From Pseudomonas sp. H9 (GTDB taxonomy: Bacteria > Pseudomonadota > Gammaproteobacteria > Pseudomonadales > Pseudomonadaceae), in the NCBI RefSeq assembly GCF_004353925.1, contig NZ_SMOK01000008.1, positions 1-64,000 on the forward strand: a DNA stretch of 64,000 nt, read 5' to 3'. Below the pieces are notes generated by a model. It saw nothing but the letters and a program-made list of their open reading frames with translations, ran no database searches and was not told the DNA's origin. Position numbers and translations under genes: made by a program. Below are positions 8,446 to 15,899 of the stretch, one piece after another. Numbering within the stretch: position 1 is the first letter of the stretch; each line of letters starts with the position of its first letter.

Positions 8446-9870
8446 TCAGGTGTACTGACTGCCGAGTGCCAGAGGCTCGGCGCGGTCCTGGTGCTGGCGC
8501 CAGCGGTACATCAGCTGGGAGATGGCCAGCACCGCAATCGCGATGCCCACTTCCTTGTATCCGCCGTAGCCGGTGACCGACGCGCTGGTGATACCCACCA
8601 GCAGAATCAGGCCATCGAACAGCGCCAGAGCGGCCGCGATACCGATCCATTTACGTGACAGGCGGATGGGCCGTGCGGCGTGCGGGCGGTGCTTGCGCAG
8701 CATGACGAAGCCGCTGACCGCCAGCATGTGGGCGATGACGTAGCCAACGTTGCCCGCCACGATCACTGCCAGCGCGTTGCCAACAAACAGCACCAAGGCG
8801 ATGTTGACGGCCAGTTGCAAGGTCACTGCCCGGGCCGGCACGCCGCGCTTGTTGAGCACCCCGAACTGGCGCACGGTCAGCCCGTCCCTGGCACTCTGAT
8901 ACAGCGCACGCGCAGCATCGGCGGTGCCCATGATCGCCAGCACCATGACCCCGGCGATCAGCAACACGGTGATCACTGCTGCTCCGCCGCCTAGCAATAC
9001 ATTCGCAGCGGTTTGCAGGAAGCCATTGGGTTGGTCGATCAGGGTTTGCTCACCCAGCAGGCCGACCAGGCCCAGCGGTGCCAGGGTGAACACCAGCAGC
9101 AGGATCAACGCCGAGACGCGTAGCGCCTTGCGGGTATCGCTGACAGTGTTGCGGTATTCAGGAATAAAGGACGCAGCAGCCTCGACCGAATACGCCGACC
9201 AGGCCATCACAAACAACCAGGCCAGGGCATTGCGCAGCCCTTCGGCCCCACTGCCCAGGTGCCAACTGAACGACGCACTGCTCCATTGCGCAGCGAAGAA
9301 CGAAGCGCTGCCGAAGATCACCACGGGGATCATCAACAGCACGCCGGCCAGGGTAATCAGGATCATGGTGAAACGCAGTTCGATCATGCTCAGAGCCCAG
9401 GAAACCAGGGCTACACCGAGGGCAATCAGTTGCGGCAGGTCGAGCTGCAGCAGGCCCAGATCGAGGGTGAATCGCGCTTCGGGCCAGAATTGCTCGGTGA
9501 GAATCTGCGAGATCGCCAGGCCCCAGATGGCCGGCGCGGTGGCCCAGGCAAACCAGTAGGCGTAGGTGGCCAGCGGGCCCAGCGATGGAAAACGCTGGCT
9601 CCAGGCTTCGTTGGCGTAGAGGGCAATGCCGCCCGACTTGTGGCTGAACATCGCGCCCATTTCCGAGTACACCCAGTTGTGCAGCGCGGCGACGACGGCG
9701 ATCAGCACCCACAGGGCCATGGCGGCCCAGGCACCGATCGCACCGATGGAGTAGCCCAGGCCGACAAACAGTGCGGCGGGCAAGCTGAGGGTAATGGCGA
9801 CACCATCCCACCAGCGAATGGATTTCTCGAACTCAACCTGCGGCTCACCGCCAGTAGGGCACTGTTGCAT
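8446..9870 (-). CDS. APC-superfamily amino acid/amine permease
   Basis: The 474-residue protein has about twelve hydrophobic segments and begins with a cytoplasmic stretch leading to RWWDGVAITLSLPAALF. The ATG at 9870 sits 8 nt after GAGG and is preferred over an in-frame GTG at 9879. It is the first gene of the minus-strand catabolic operon, so it probably imports the operon's substrate. It is a close paralogue of the permease at 12312-13745; many segments are identical, for example WWDGVAITLSLPAALFVGLG. TGCGCA palindromes precede it. Confidence 0.9.
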   Translation of the reverse strand: MQQCPTGGEPQVEFEKSIRWWDGVAITLSLPAALFVGLGYSIGAIGAWAAMALWVLIAVVAALHNWVYSEMGAMFSHKSGGIALYANEAWSQRFPSLGPLATYAYWFAWATAPAIWGLAISQILTEQFWPEARFTLDLGLLQLDLPQLIALGVALVSWALSMIELRFTMILITLAGVLLMIPVVIFGSASFFAAQWSSASFSWHLGSGAEGLRNALAWLFVMAWSAYSVEAAASFIPEYRNTVSDTRKALRVSALILLLVFTLAPLGLVGLLGEQTLIDQPNGFLQTAANVLLGGGAAVITVLLIAGVMVLAIMGTADAARALYQSARDGLTVRQFGVLNKRGVPARAVTLQLAVNIALVLFVGNALAVIVAGNVGYVIAHMLAVSGFVMLRKHRPHAARPIRLSRKWIGIAAALALFDGLILLVGITSASVTGYGGYKEVGIAIAVLAISQLMYRWRQHQDRAEPLALGSQYT

Positions 9871-9934
9871 GGCAAACACCTCATCCGCTTTATTTTTATA
9901 ACTGCTTGCGACGAGTCAATATTAACCACGAACA

Positions 9935-10011
9935 TTGCGCAAAATCATCATTTTTTTACAATTAAAATTGTATTGCGCATACTTAAAGCGAATTAAATAC
10001 GCAATAACGCA
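9935..10011. promoter_or_regulatory. TGCGCA operator-like sites upstream of the first permease operon
   Basis: TTGCGCAA (9935-9942) and ATTGCGCAT (9972-9980) have centres 38 bp apart. Half-sites TACGCAAT (9998-10005) and AACGCAATT (10006-10014) follow, all in a strongly AT-rich stretch. The 38-bp spacing recurs before the second permease. From 10015 to 10163 nothing else was recognised beyond a short TTTTGCGT/ACGCA dyad. Confidence 0.55.
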
Positions 10012-10450
10012 ATTGAAACCGCGCACAGTAGAGGCTTTTGCGTAGGAAAAACGCATCAGAATCGCGGGTTTGCGCAGCGCACGGTAAAGCCTGACGCGCC
10101 TGGGCTGGGCGTCAAAGACATGGTTGTTAATTGATTGCTGGGAGAGGGGTGGCTTTGCGGGCTGTGAGCTTATCCATTTGGTGTGGTGGCTCCACTGGCC
10201 CCTTCCGCCCTTACGGCGGGTCCCTTTTGTCTTGGCAAAAGGAACCAAAACCGTTCGCTCCTGCATCCGGCCCTACGCTGCGCTTCGGGTTCCCTCCTTC
10301 CGGCATTGCTCCCGCGAGGACCGCGCTAACGGGCCATCCATGGCCCGAAGCGCTTGACGGGCTCCTGCCCGTCACCTCACTACGCAATACCTCCACTCGG
10401 CCTTCTGAAGTCGCAGACTGCGGCGTCAGAACTAGCGCGTACGCAGAAGC

Positions 10451-10478
10451 TTGTAGCTTGTAGCTTGTAGCTTGTAGC
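10451..10478. repeat. Tandem heptamer (TTGTAGC) x4
   Basis: Four perfect head-to-tail TTGTAGC units form the apex of the inverted-repeat element. The other complete copy (31140-31160) has three units, so the unit number varies. Confidence 0.95.
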
Positions 10479-10562
10479 TATCGAAGATACTCCCGCCCAG
10501 ACGCCGCCCGTAACTTGGCGACTTCAGGAGGCCGAGTGGAGGTGACTGGAGGGCTTATCTCG

Positions 10563-10632
10563 GTGGGAGCGGGCTTGCCCCGCGAAGCGATTTAGCCTGC
10601 AAAACCCAATCGCGGGGCAAGCCCGCTCCCAC
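10563..10632. repeat. REP pair inside the inverted-repeat element
   Basis: Two inverted REP copies between the inner inverted repeat and the right terminal arm. The copy at 30853-31464 has different DNA at this place. Confidence 0.95.
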
Positions 10633-10786
10633 GGTTAGGGCCGGATGCAGGAGCCAGCGGTTTTGGTTCCTTTTGCCAAGACAAAAGGAACCCGCCGTAA
10701 GGGCGGAAGGGGCCAGTGGAGCCACCACACCAAATGGATAAGCTCACATCACTAAAGCCCGAATGCGGTGTGTCAGGCACATTGCA

Positions 10787-10826
10787 TCGCGGGGCAAGCC
10801 CGCTCCCACAGCAAGCCCGCTCCTAC
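10787..10826. repeat. Single REP with partial second unit
   Basis: One REP in reverse orientation is followed at once by a partial AGCAAGCCCGCTCCTAC repeat. It lies at the 3' end of the Lrp-type regulator gene and may stabilise or end its mRNA. Confidence 0.9.
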
Positions 10827-10835
10827 CAGCGACCG

Positions 10836-11303
10836 TTAGAGGTCGATCTCGCCACCGGGGATGGTGAAACGGATCTTGTGGACTTTGACTTCCTGCATCA
10901 TGCGTACTTCCTCGGTACCCGGCAGCGAACGAATACGCTGCTTCAAGCGCCACAGGCTGTCGTTGTCGCTGCACAGCACCTGCACGCAGATATCGGCGGT
11001 GCCCATGGTGGTCGACAGGTAACTGACTTCAGGCCAGCGCCCAAGTGTATCGACCACCCGCTCATGATCCTGCGGGTTGACGTTGACGAACATCAACGCA
11101 AGCTTGGCCTCACCGAGCTTGGCCGGGTTAGTGAACGCCAGGATCTGCAGAATGCCTTGGTCCTGCAGGCGCTTGACCCGGGTACGGACCGTGGCTTCCG
11201 GAACCGACAGGTTGCGAGCCACTTCGCGAAACGCGCGACGACCGTCTTCTTGCAGCTCGCGGACAATGTCCATGTCCAGAGGGTCGAGGGAGGTAATTGG
11301 CAT
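10836..11303 (-). CDS. Lrp/AsnC-family transcriptional regulator
   Basis: The 155-residue protein has an N-terminal winged helix-turn-helix (about 5-55, with LDMDIVRELQEDGRR and PEATVRTRVKRLQ) and a C-terminal RAM ligand-binding domain (about 65-150). The ATG at 11303 gives the family N-terminus; the longer frame to 11348 adds an unlikely extension. Lrp-type proteins bind amino acids or amines and regulate nearby transport and catabolism genes. It lies between two paralogous permease operons whose promoters share TGCGCA palindromes, making it the best candidate regulator of those sites. That assignment is inference. Confidence 0.88.
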   Translation of the reverse strand: MPITSLDPLDMDIVRELQEDGRRAFREVARNLSVPEATVRTRVKRLQDQGILQILAFTNPAKLGEAKLALMFVNVNPQDHERVVDTLGRWPEVSYLSTTMGTADICVQVLCSDNDSLWRLKQRIRSLPGTEEVRMMQEVKVHKIRFTIPGGEIDL

Positions 11304-11423
11304 AGGGATTCTCGATGGCAGTGCCCGACGGGAAACTTCGCCGCGCAAAAAACCAAGGCTAACAGATAAGCGTCAGCGCAAAAATACCGCCCTTACCCTC
11401 TCCTCGATGGCCTGTAGCGGGAT

Positions 11424-12164
11424 CTACCGAGGCAGCCCACTCCCCAGTTTTTCCCGGCTCTGGTGCAGCATGTCCTGGATTTCCTGAGTGGCATCGCGTG
11501 TACGCCGGGCCAGTTGTTTGACCTCGTCGGCAACCACCGAGAACCCCCTGCCCTGTTCACCGGCCCGTGCAGCTTCGATTGCAGCATTCAAGGCCAACAG
11601 GTTGGTCTGGTCGGCAATGCTTTTGATCACCCCGACCAGTTGAGCGATCTGCCCGTAGGTGGCCTGGATCGATGCCTGTTCACGCGCACGCGCCGCTTCA
11701 GCATTTTTTTCATCGGCAATGCAGCGTACAGCGCCAACAATGCGCAACAACCGTCCTTGCTTATCGCGCAAACAACGGGTGCGCTCCCGAAACCAGAGCA
11801 TGCCGTGCATTTTGTGTTGCATGCGATACTCCACCACATACCCGGCGTGTGGGTCAGTGCTGGTAACCAGTGCATTGAATGACTGCATCACCCGCGGCAT
11901 ATCCTGCGGGTGAGTGACCCGTGTATAGCTGTCCCAGCCATCGGTAAACTCTGTGCGGCTGTAGCCCAACAAACTGCAGAACGGGTCGCTCCAGCGCATC
12001 TGATTGCGCGGATGGCGCGGGTCGCCATTGACCACTTCCAGTTCCCAGGTGCCTTCCGTCAGGGTCAGCAGCAGCGTCTGCCACACCTGCTTTTCCAGCT
12101 GCCAGGCAGCCAGCAACCGACCAACCTCATCGTCTGTTTGCTGCACCTTGCGTTCAAGCCCCAT
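11424..12164 (-). CDS. Short soluble PAS protein with a chemoreceptor signalling tip
   Basis: The 246-residue protein has no membrane segment and no HAMP domain. A PAS domain (about 35-150, with [13 protein letters not shown] and the typical PAS_3 end in [10 protein letters not shown]) is followed by the conserved hairpin tip of methyl-accepting chemotaxis proteins (about 180-235, with [17 protein letters not shown]). Only the hairpin tip and short flanks remain, so it lacks the long methylation helices of full receptors. It could feed a cytoplasmic signal to CheW/CheA or compete with receptors. The ATG at 12164 is preferred to 12179. Neighbouring Lrp and permease genes suggest a shared stimulus, but this is unproven. 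Confidence 0.8.
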   Translation of the reverse strand: MGLERKVQQTDDEVGRLLAAWQLEKQVWQTLLLTLTEGTWELEVVNGDPRHPRNQMRWSDPFCSLLGYSRTEFTDGWDSYTRVTHPQDMPRVMQSFNALVTSTDPHAGYVVEYRMQHKMHGMLWFRERTRCLRDKQGRLLRIVGAVRCIADEKNAEAARAREQASIQATYGQIAQLVGVIKSIADQTNLLALNAAIEAARAGEQGRGFSVVADEVKQLARRTRDATQEIQDMLHQSREKLGSGLPR

Positions 12165-12311
12165 CACTACGACTCCCATTGGTTACTCGGATGCCCGGAA
12201 TACCGAAACACCCCGGGCTGGCTGAGCCAAAAACAAGGCACAAGAAAGTACGCACGGCGCGCGTTAGCTGCGTCATGGGGGGTGTTCCTTTTCGCGAGAG
12301 GTTTTAGTCAG

Positions 12312-13745
12312 TCAGGGTGCTTTATGAGCCGCGCAGGTTTGGCTGGCGTTGCGGTCTTGCACTCGCCGTAGCCAGAACAGCGCTTGCGAAATGGCCAGCA
12401 CCGCGACGGCGATCAGCACTTCCTTGAGGCCGCCGTACCCGGTAATCGCCGCGCTGGTCATACCCACCAGCAGAATCAAGCCATCGAACAGCGCCAGGGC
12501 AACGGCAATGCCGACCCAGCGTCGAGACAGGCGAATCGGCCGTGCAGCGTCCGGGCGATCGCGCCGCAGCACCACATAACCAGACACGGCCAGCAAATGC
12601 GCAAGGATGTAGCCCACGTTGCCTGCCACGATCACCGCCAATGGGTTGCCCACCAGCAGCACCAGCAACACGTTGATCAGCAATTGCACGGTGACCGCTC
12701 GCGCCGGAACACCTGCACGGTTGAGGGTGCCGAACTGGCGCACGGTCAAACCATCCCGCGAACTCTGGTACAGCGCCCTGCCCGCGTCCGCTGTGCCCAT
12801 CACCGAGAGCACCAGAATGCCGGCGATCAGCACCAGGGTAATCAGCGCCGCACCGCCACCAAACAACACCTGCGCACCGGCCTGGAGAAAGCCGTAAGGT
12901 TTGTCGATCAGCACCTGCTCACCCAGCAGGCCAGCCAGCCCCAGCGGTGTCAGGGTGAACACCAACAGCAGAATCAGTGCCGCAATGCGCAACGCTTTAC
13001 GGGTGTCGCTGACGGTGTCACGAAATTCGGGGATGAACGAGGCCGAGGCCTCTACCGCGTAAGCTGACCAGGCCATGATGAACAGCCACGCCAGTACGGT
13101 GCGCACACCGGTGATGCCCTCGCCGGTACGCCAGGTGAAACTGCTGGTAGACCAGGCCTCGGCGCTGAAGAAACTGGTGCCAAAGATCAGCACGGGAATC
13201 ATCAGCAGCACCCCGGCCACGGTGAGGATCACCATGGTGAAACGCAGCTGGATCATGCTCAACGCCCAGGACAGCAGCGCCACGCCCAAGGCAATGAACT
13301 GGGGCAAGCCCAGCGAAACAAAGCCCAGATCGTAACTGAAGGTGACATCCGGCCAGAACTGCTCGGAAAGAATCTGTGCCACGGCCAGCCCCCAGATGGC
13401 CGGCGCCGTCGCCCAGGCAAACCAGTAGGCATAGGTGGCCAGTGGGCCGAAGCTGGGCACGCGCTTGCTCCAGGCCTCGTTGGCGTAAAGGGCGATACCG
13501 CCGGACTTCTCGGCGAACATCGCGCCCATCTCCGAGTACAGCCAGTTATGCAAGACCGCCACCCCGGCAATCACGCCCCATAAGACGATTGCGGCCCAGG
13601 CGCCAATCGCGCCAATCGAGTACCCGAGCCCTACAAACAAGGCCGCCGGCAAGCTCAGGGTGATTGCCACCCCGTCCCACCAGCGAATCGTTTTTGCCAG
13701 CACGGCATGTGGCTGTGCGCCTGTGGAAACCTGGTCCATCTTCAT
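12312..13745 (-). CDS. APC-superfamily permease, paralogue of the 8446 gene
   Basis: The 477-residue transporter has about twelve membrane segments. It is highly similar along its length to the permease at 8446-9870, sharing blocks such as RWWDGVAITLSLPAALFVGL and IILASLFDGLILLVG-like C-terminal segments. The ATG at 13745 follows GAGGGCG. It diverges from the aldehyde dehydrogenase gene; the gap contains three TGCGCA palindromes. Probable role: import of an amino acid, amine or amide whose aldehyde product is oxidised by the neighbour. Confidence 0.9.
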   Translation of the reverse strand: MKMDQVSTGAQPHAVLAKTIRWWDGVAITLSLPAALFVGLGYSIGAIGAWAAIVLWGVIAGVAVLHNWLYSEMGAMFAEKSGGIALYANEAWSKRVPSFGPLATYAYWFAWATAPAIWGLAVAQILSEQFWPDVTFSYDLGFVSLGLPQFIALGVALLSWALSMIQLRFTMVILTVAGVLLMIPVLIFGTSFFSAEAWSTSSFTWRTGEGITGVRTVLAWLFIMAWSAYAVEASASFIPEFRDTVSDTRKALRIAALILLLVFTLTPLGLAGLLGEQVLIDKPYGFLQAGAQVLFGGGAALITLVLIAGILVLSVMGTADAGRALYQSSRDGLTVRQFGTLNRAGVPARAVTVQLLINVLLVLLVGNPLAVIVAGNVGYILAHLLAVSGYVVLRRDRPDAARPIRLSRRWVGIAVALALFDGLILLVGMTSAAITGYGGLKEVLIAVAVLAISQALFWLRRVQDRNASQTCAAHKAP

Positions 13746-13800
13746 CGCCCTCGTGTTGTGTTTTTTATAGGCAGGAATGAGCAAATCCTAAGACAGATTT

Positions 13801-13902
13801 TTGCGCATGTGTAGCTATTTTATTTTTTTAACGTTGCATTGCGCAGAATCTGTCAAATTTATATGCTGAATCAGCAGCGTAACGCCAGCACATTCTGCGC
13901 AA
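13801..13902. promoter_or_regulatory. TGCGCA operator-like sites between permease and aldehyde dehydrogenase
   Basis: Three TGCGCA cores: TTGCGCAT (13801-13808), ATTGCGCAG (13838-13846) and CTGCGCAAAA (13895-13904). The first two centres are 38 bp apart, the same as before the other permease. They lie in an AT-rich divergent promoter region and could control both genes. Confidence 0.55.
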
Positions 13903-13925
13903 AACAAAAAACACAGGAACCTTCT

Positions 13926-15416
13926 ATGTCCTTGCAACTGCATGATTGGATCGCCCGCGCCGACGCGCTCAACCCCGAGACACGCGCCTTTATCAACGGT
14001 GAGTACTGCGCTGCGTGCTCCGGCGCCAGCACCGAACGCATCAGTCCGATCGACGGGCGCCTGCTTGGGCTCATCGCCCAATGCGATGCACAAGATGCGC
14101 AAATCGCCGTCAACGCTGCACGCCAGGCGTTCGACTCAGGTGTCTGGTCGCGTCGCGCGCCGGTGGAACGCAAACGCGTCATGCTCAAATTCGCCGAGCT
14201 GATCGAGCGCGATATCGAGCATCTGGCGCTGCTGGAAACCCTCGACATGGGCAAGCCGATCAGCGACTCGCTGACGGTCGATGTGCCCGGCGCCGCGCGG
14301 GCAATTCGTTGGAATGGCGAGGCCATCGACAAGATCTACGATGAGGTGGCCAATACCGCACACGACGAACTTGGCCTGATTACCCGCGAACCGATTGGCG
14401 TGGTTGCCGCCATCGTGCCGTGGAATTTTCCGCTGATCATGACCTGCTGGAAGCTCGGCCCTGCCCTGGCGGCCGGCAACTCGGTAATCCTCAAGCCTTC
14501 CGACAAATCGCCGCTGACCGCCATCCGCCTGGCAAAGTTGGCGCTGGACGCTGGCATCCCTGCCGGGGTGTTCAACGTATTGCCGGGGCGTGGCCAGGTC
14601 GTCGGTAAAGCCCTGGCCACCCACATGGACATCGATGCCCTGGTGTTCACTGGCTCCACCGGCGTGGCCAAGCAACTGATGATTTTTGCTGGCGAATCGA
14701 ACATGAAACGGGTCTGGCTGGAAGCCGGCGGCAAAAGCCCTAACATCGTTTTTGCCGACGCTCCTGACCTGCAGGCAGCCGCCGAGGCCGCGGCCAGCGC
14801 GATTGCCTTCAACCAGGGCGAAGTTTGTACCGCAGGTTCACGCCTACTGGTGGAGGAATCGATCAAAGAGCGCTTTACCGCCATGGTCGTTACTGCCCTG
14901 GACAACTGGAAGCCCGGCCATCCGTTGGACCCAGCCACCAAGGTCGGCGCCCTGGTCGACACCCAACACCTGCGCAGCGTGCTCAAGTACATCCAGATCG
15001 GCGAAGAAGAAGGTGCAACCCGCGCCTGCGGTGGCCGTCAGGTACTGGAAGAAACCGGTGGCAACTACCTGGAGCCAACGGTGTTCACCGACGTCACCAA
15101 CGACATGCGTATCGCCCAGGAAGAAATTTTTGGCCCTGTGCTGGCGGTGATCAGCTTCAAGGACTGCGAAGACGCGATCCGCATCGCCAATGACACCCCC
15201 TATGGCCTGGCCGCCGGTGTCTGGACGGCAGACCTCAGCAAAGCGCACCGCACGGCCAAGGCCCTGCGTGCGGGCAGTGTCTGGGTCAATCAGTACGACG
15301 GTGGCGACATGACCGCGCCGTTCGGCGGCTTCAAACAGTCGGGCAATGGCCGTGACAAGTCACTGCATGCGTTCGACAAATACACCGAACTCAAAGCCAC
15401 CTGGATCAAACTCTGA
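13926..15416 (+). CDS. NAD(P)-dependent aldehyde dehydrogenase (PuuC/KauB-like)
   Basis: The 496-residue ALDH-superfamily enzyme. The catalytic nucleophile is Cys301 (NQGEVCTAGSR) and the general base Glu266 (LEAGGKSPN); PWNFP (165-169) and FTGSTGVAK (241-249) form the coenzyme site. It resembles enzymes that oxidise aminoaldehydes from amine catabolism. The start at 13926 follows AGGAAC. The cupin gene begins 10 nt downstream. Together with the divergent permease this is likely an amine or amino-acid degradation unit; exact aldehyde unknown. Confidence 0.92.
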   Translation: MSLQLHDWIARADALNPETRAFINGEYCAACSGASTERISPIDGRLLGLIAQCDAQDAQIAVNAARQAFDSGVWSRRAPVERKRVMLKFAELIERDIEHLALLETLDMGKPISDSLTVDVPGAARAIRWNGEAIDKIYDEVANTAHDELGLITREPIGVVAAIVPWNFPLIMTCWKLGPALAAGNSVILKPSDKSPLTAIRLAKLALDAGIPAGVFNVLPGRGQVVGKALATHMDIDALVFTGSTGVAKQLMIFAGESNMKRVWLEAGGKSPNIVFADAPDLQAAAEAAASAIAFNQGEVCTAGSRLLVEESIKERFTAMVVTALDNWKPGHPLDPATKVGALVDTQHLRSVLKYIQIGEEEGATRACGGRQVLEETGGNYLEPTVFTDVTNDMRIAQEEIFGPVLAVISFKDCEDAIRIANDTPYGLAAGVWTADLSKAHRTAKALRAGSVWVNQYDGGDMTAPFGGFKQSGNGRDKSLHAFDKYTELKATWIKL

Positions 15417-15426
15417 GAGCCCTGTG

Positions 15427-15780
15427 ATGCTGATAAAAGACATTGCTGACTTCGTCTACAACGCGCCTGCCGAGCGCTACCTGCCCCGGCCTGAACGCCT
15501 GATCAGCGGCCACCCCGAGCAATCGGCACACAATCAATTCTGCAGTGCCAACGGCCAGTTCAATGCCGGTGTCTGGGAGAGCGAACCCGGTCGCTGGCAG
15601 GTGGTGTACACCGAAGATGAATACTGCGAAATCCTCAGTGGCCAGTCACTGATCCACGACCAGAATGGCCACGTGAAAGTGGTGCAGGCCGGTGACCGCT
15701 TCGTCATCCCCGCCGGATTCACCGGCATCTGGGAAGTGGTGACCACCTGCAAGAAGGTCTACGTCACCTTCCAGGCCTGA
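15427..15780 (+). CDS. Small cupin-domain protein
   Basis: The 117-residue single-domain cupin of the DUF861/EutQ-like type contains the barrel strands EYCEILSGQSL and GDRFVIPAGFTGIWEV. Such proteins often sit beside amine or ureido-compound dehydrogenases and bind small ligands or metal, but their activity is mostly unknown. Co-transcribed with the aldehyde dehydrogenase (10-nt gap). Confidence 0.8.
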   Translation: MLIKDIADFVYNAPAERYLPRPERLISGHPEQSAHNQFCSANGQFNAGVWESEPGRWQVVYTEDEYCEILSGQSLIHDQNGHVKVVQAGDRFVIPAGFTGIWEVVTTCKKVYVTFQA

Positions 15781-15809
15781 ATCAGGCCTGCTGTTGAACT
15801 GGGCTCTTT

Positions 15810-15880
15810 GTGGGAGCGGGCTTGCCCCGCGATGACGATGTAACTGGCACACCGCAATCGCGGGGCAAGCCCGCTCCCAC
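15810..15880. repeat. REP pair
   Basis: Two inverted REPs between convergent genes (the cupin gene and the YdiJ-like gene); could act as a bidirectional mRNA end. Confidence 0.95.
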
Positions 15881-15899
15881 AGGTAGGGCTGCCCCGCTA

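Larger units (their letters stand above)
10164..10747. repeat. Complete copy of the ~600-bp inverted-repeat element
   Basis: The ends are exact inverses (GTGAGCTTATCC and GGATAAGCTCAC). The terminal inverted repeats extend for about 120 bp with very few mismatches and include sub-hairpins CCGCCCTTACGGCGG and CCTTTTGTCTTGGCAAAAGG. A second, nested inverted repeat pairs 10389-10414 with 10518-10543. The centre holds four TTGTAGC units, and a REP pair sits inside the right half. No plausible gene or transposase is present; short frames inside it are by-products of the repeat. A transcript could fold into one long hairpin. The mechanism of spread is unknown. Confidence 0.88.

Noticed and set aside
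10124..10463. Small proteins inside the repeat element (also 30846-31046 and 31066-31551)
   Set aside because: The frames follow the inverted-repeat arms, recur with every copy on both strands and lack ribosome sites, so they are by-products of repeated DNA.
10451..10478. CRISPR-like array
   Set aside because: The TTGTAGC units are head to tail without spacers; REPs likewise are paired palindromes without spacers. No cas gene is present.
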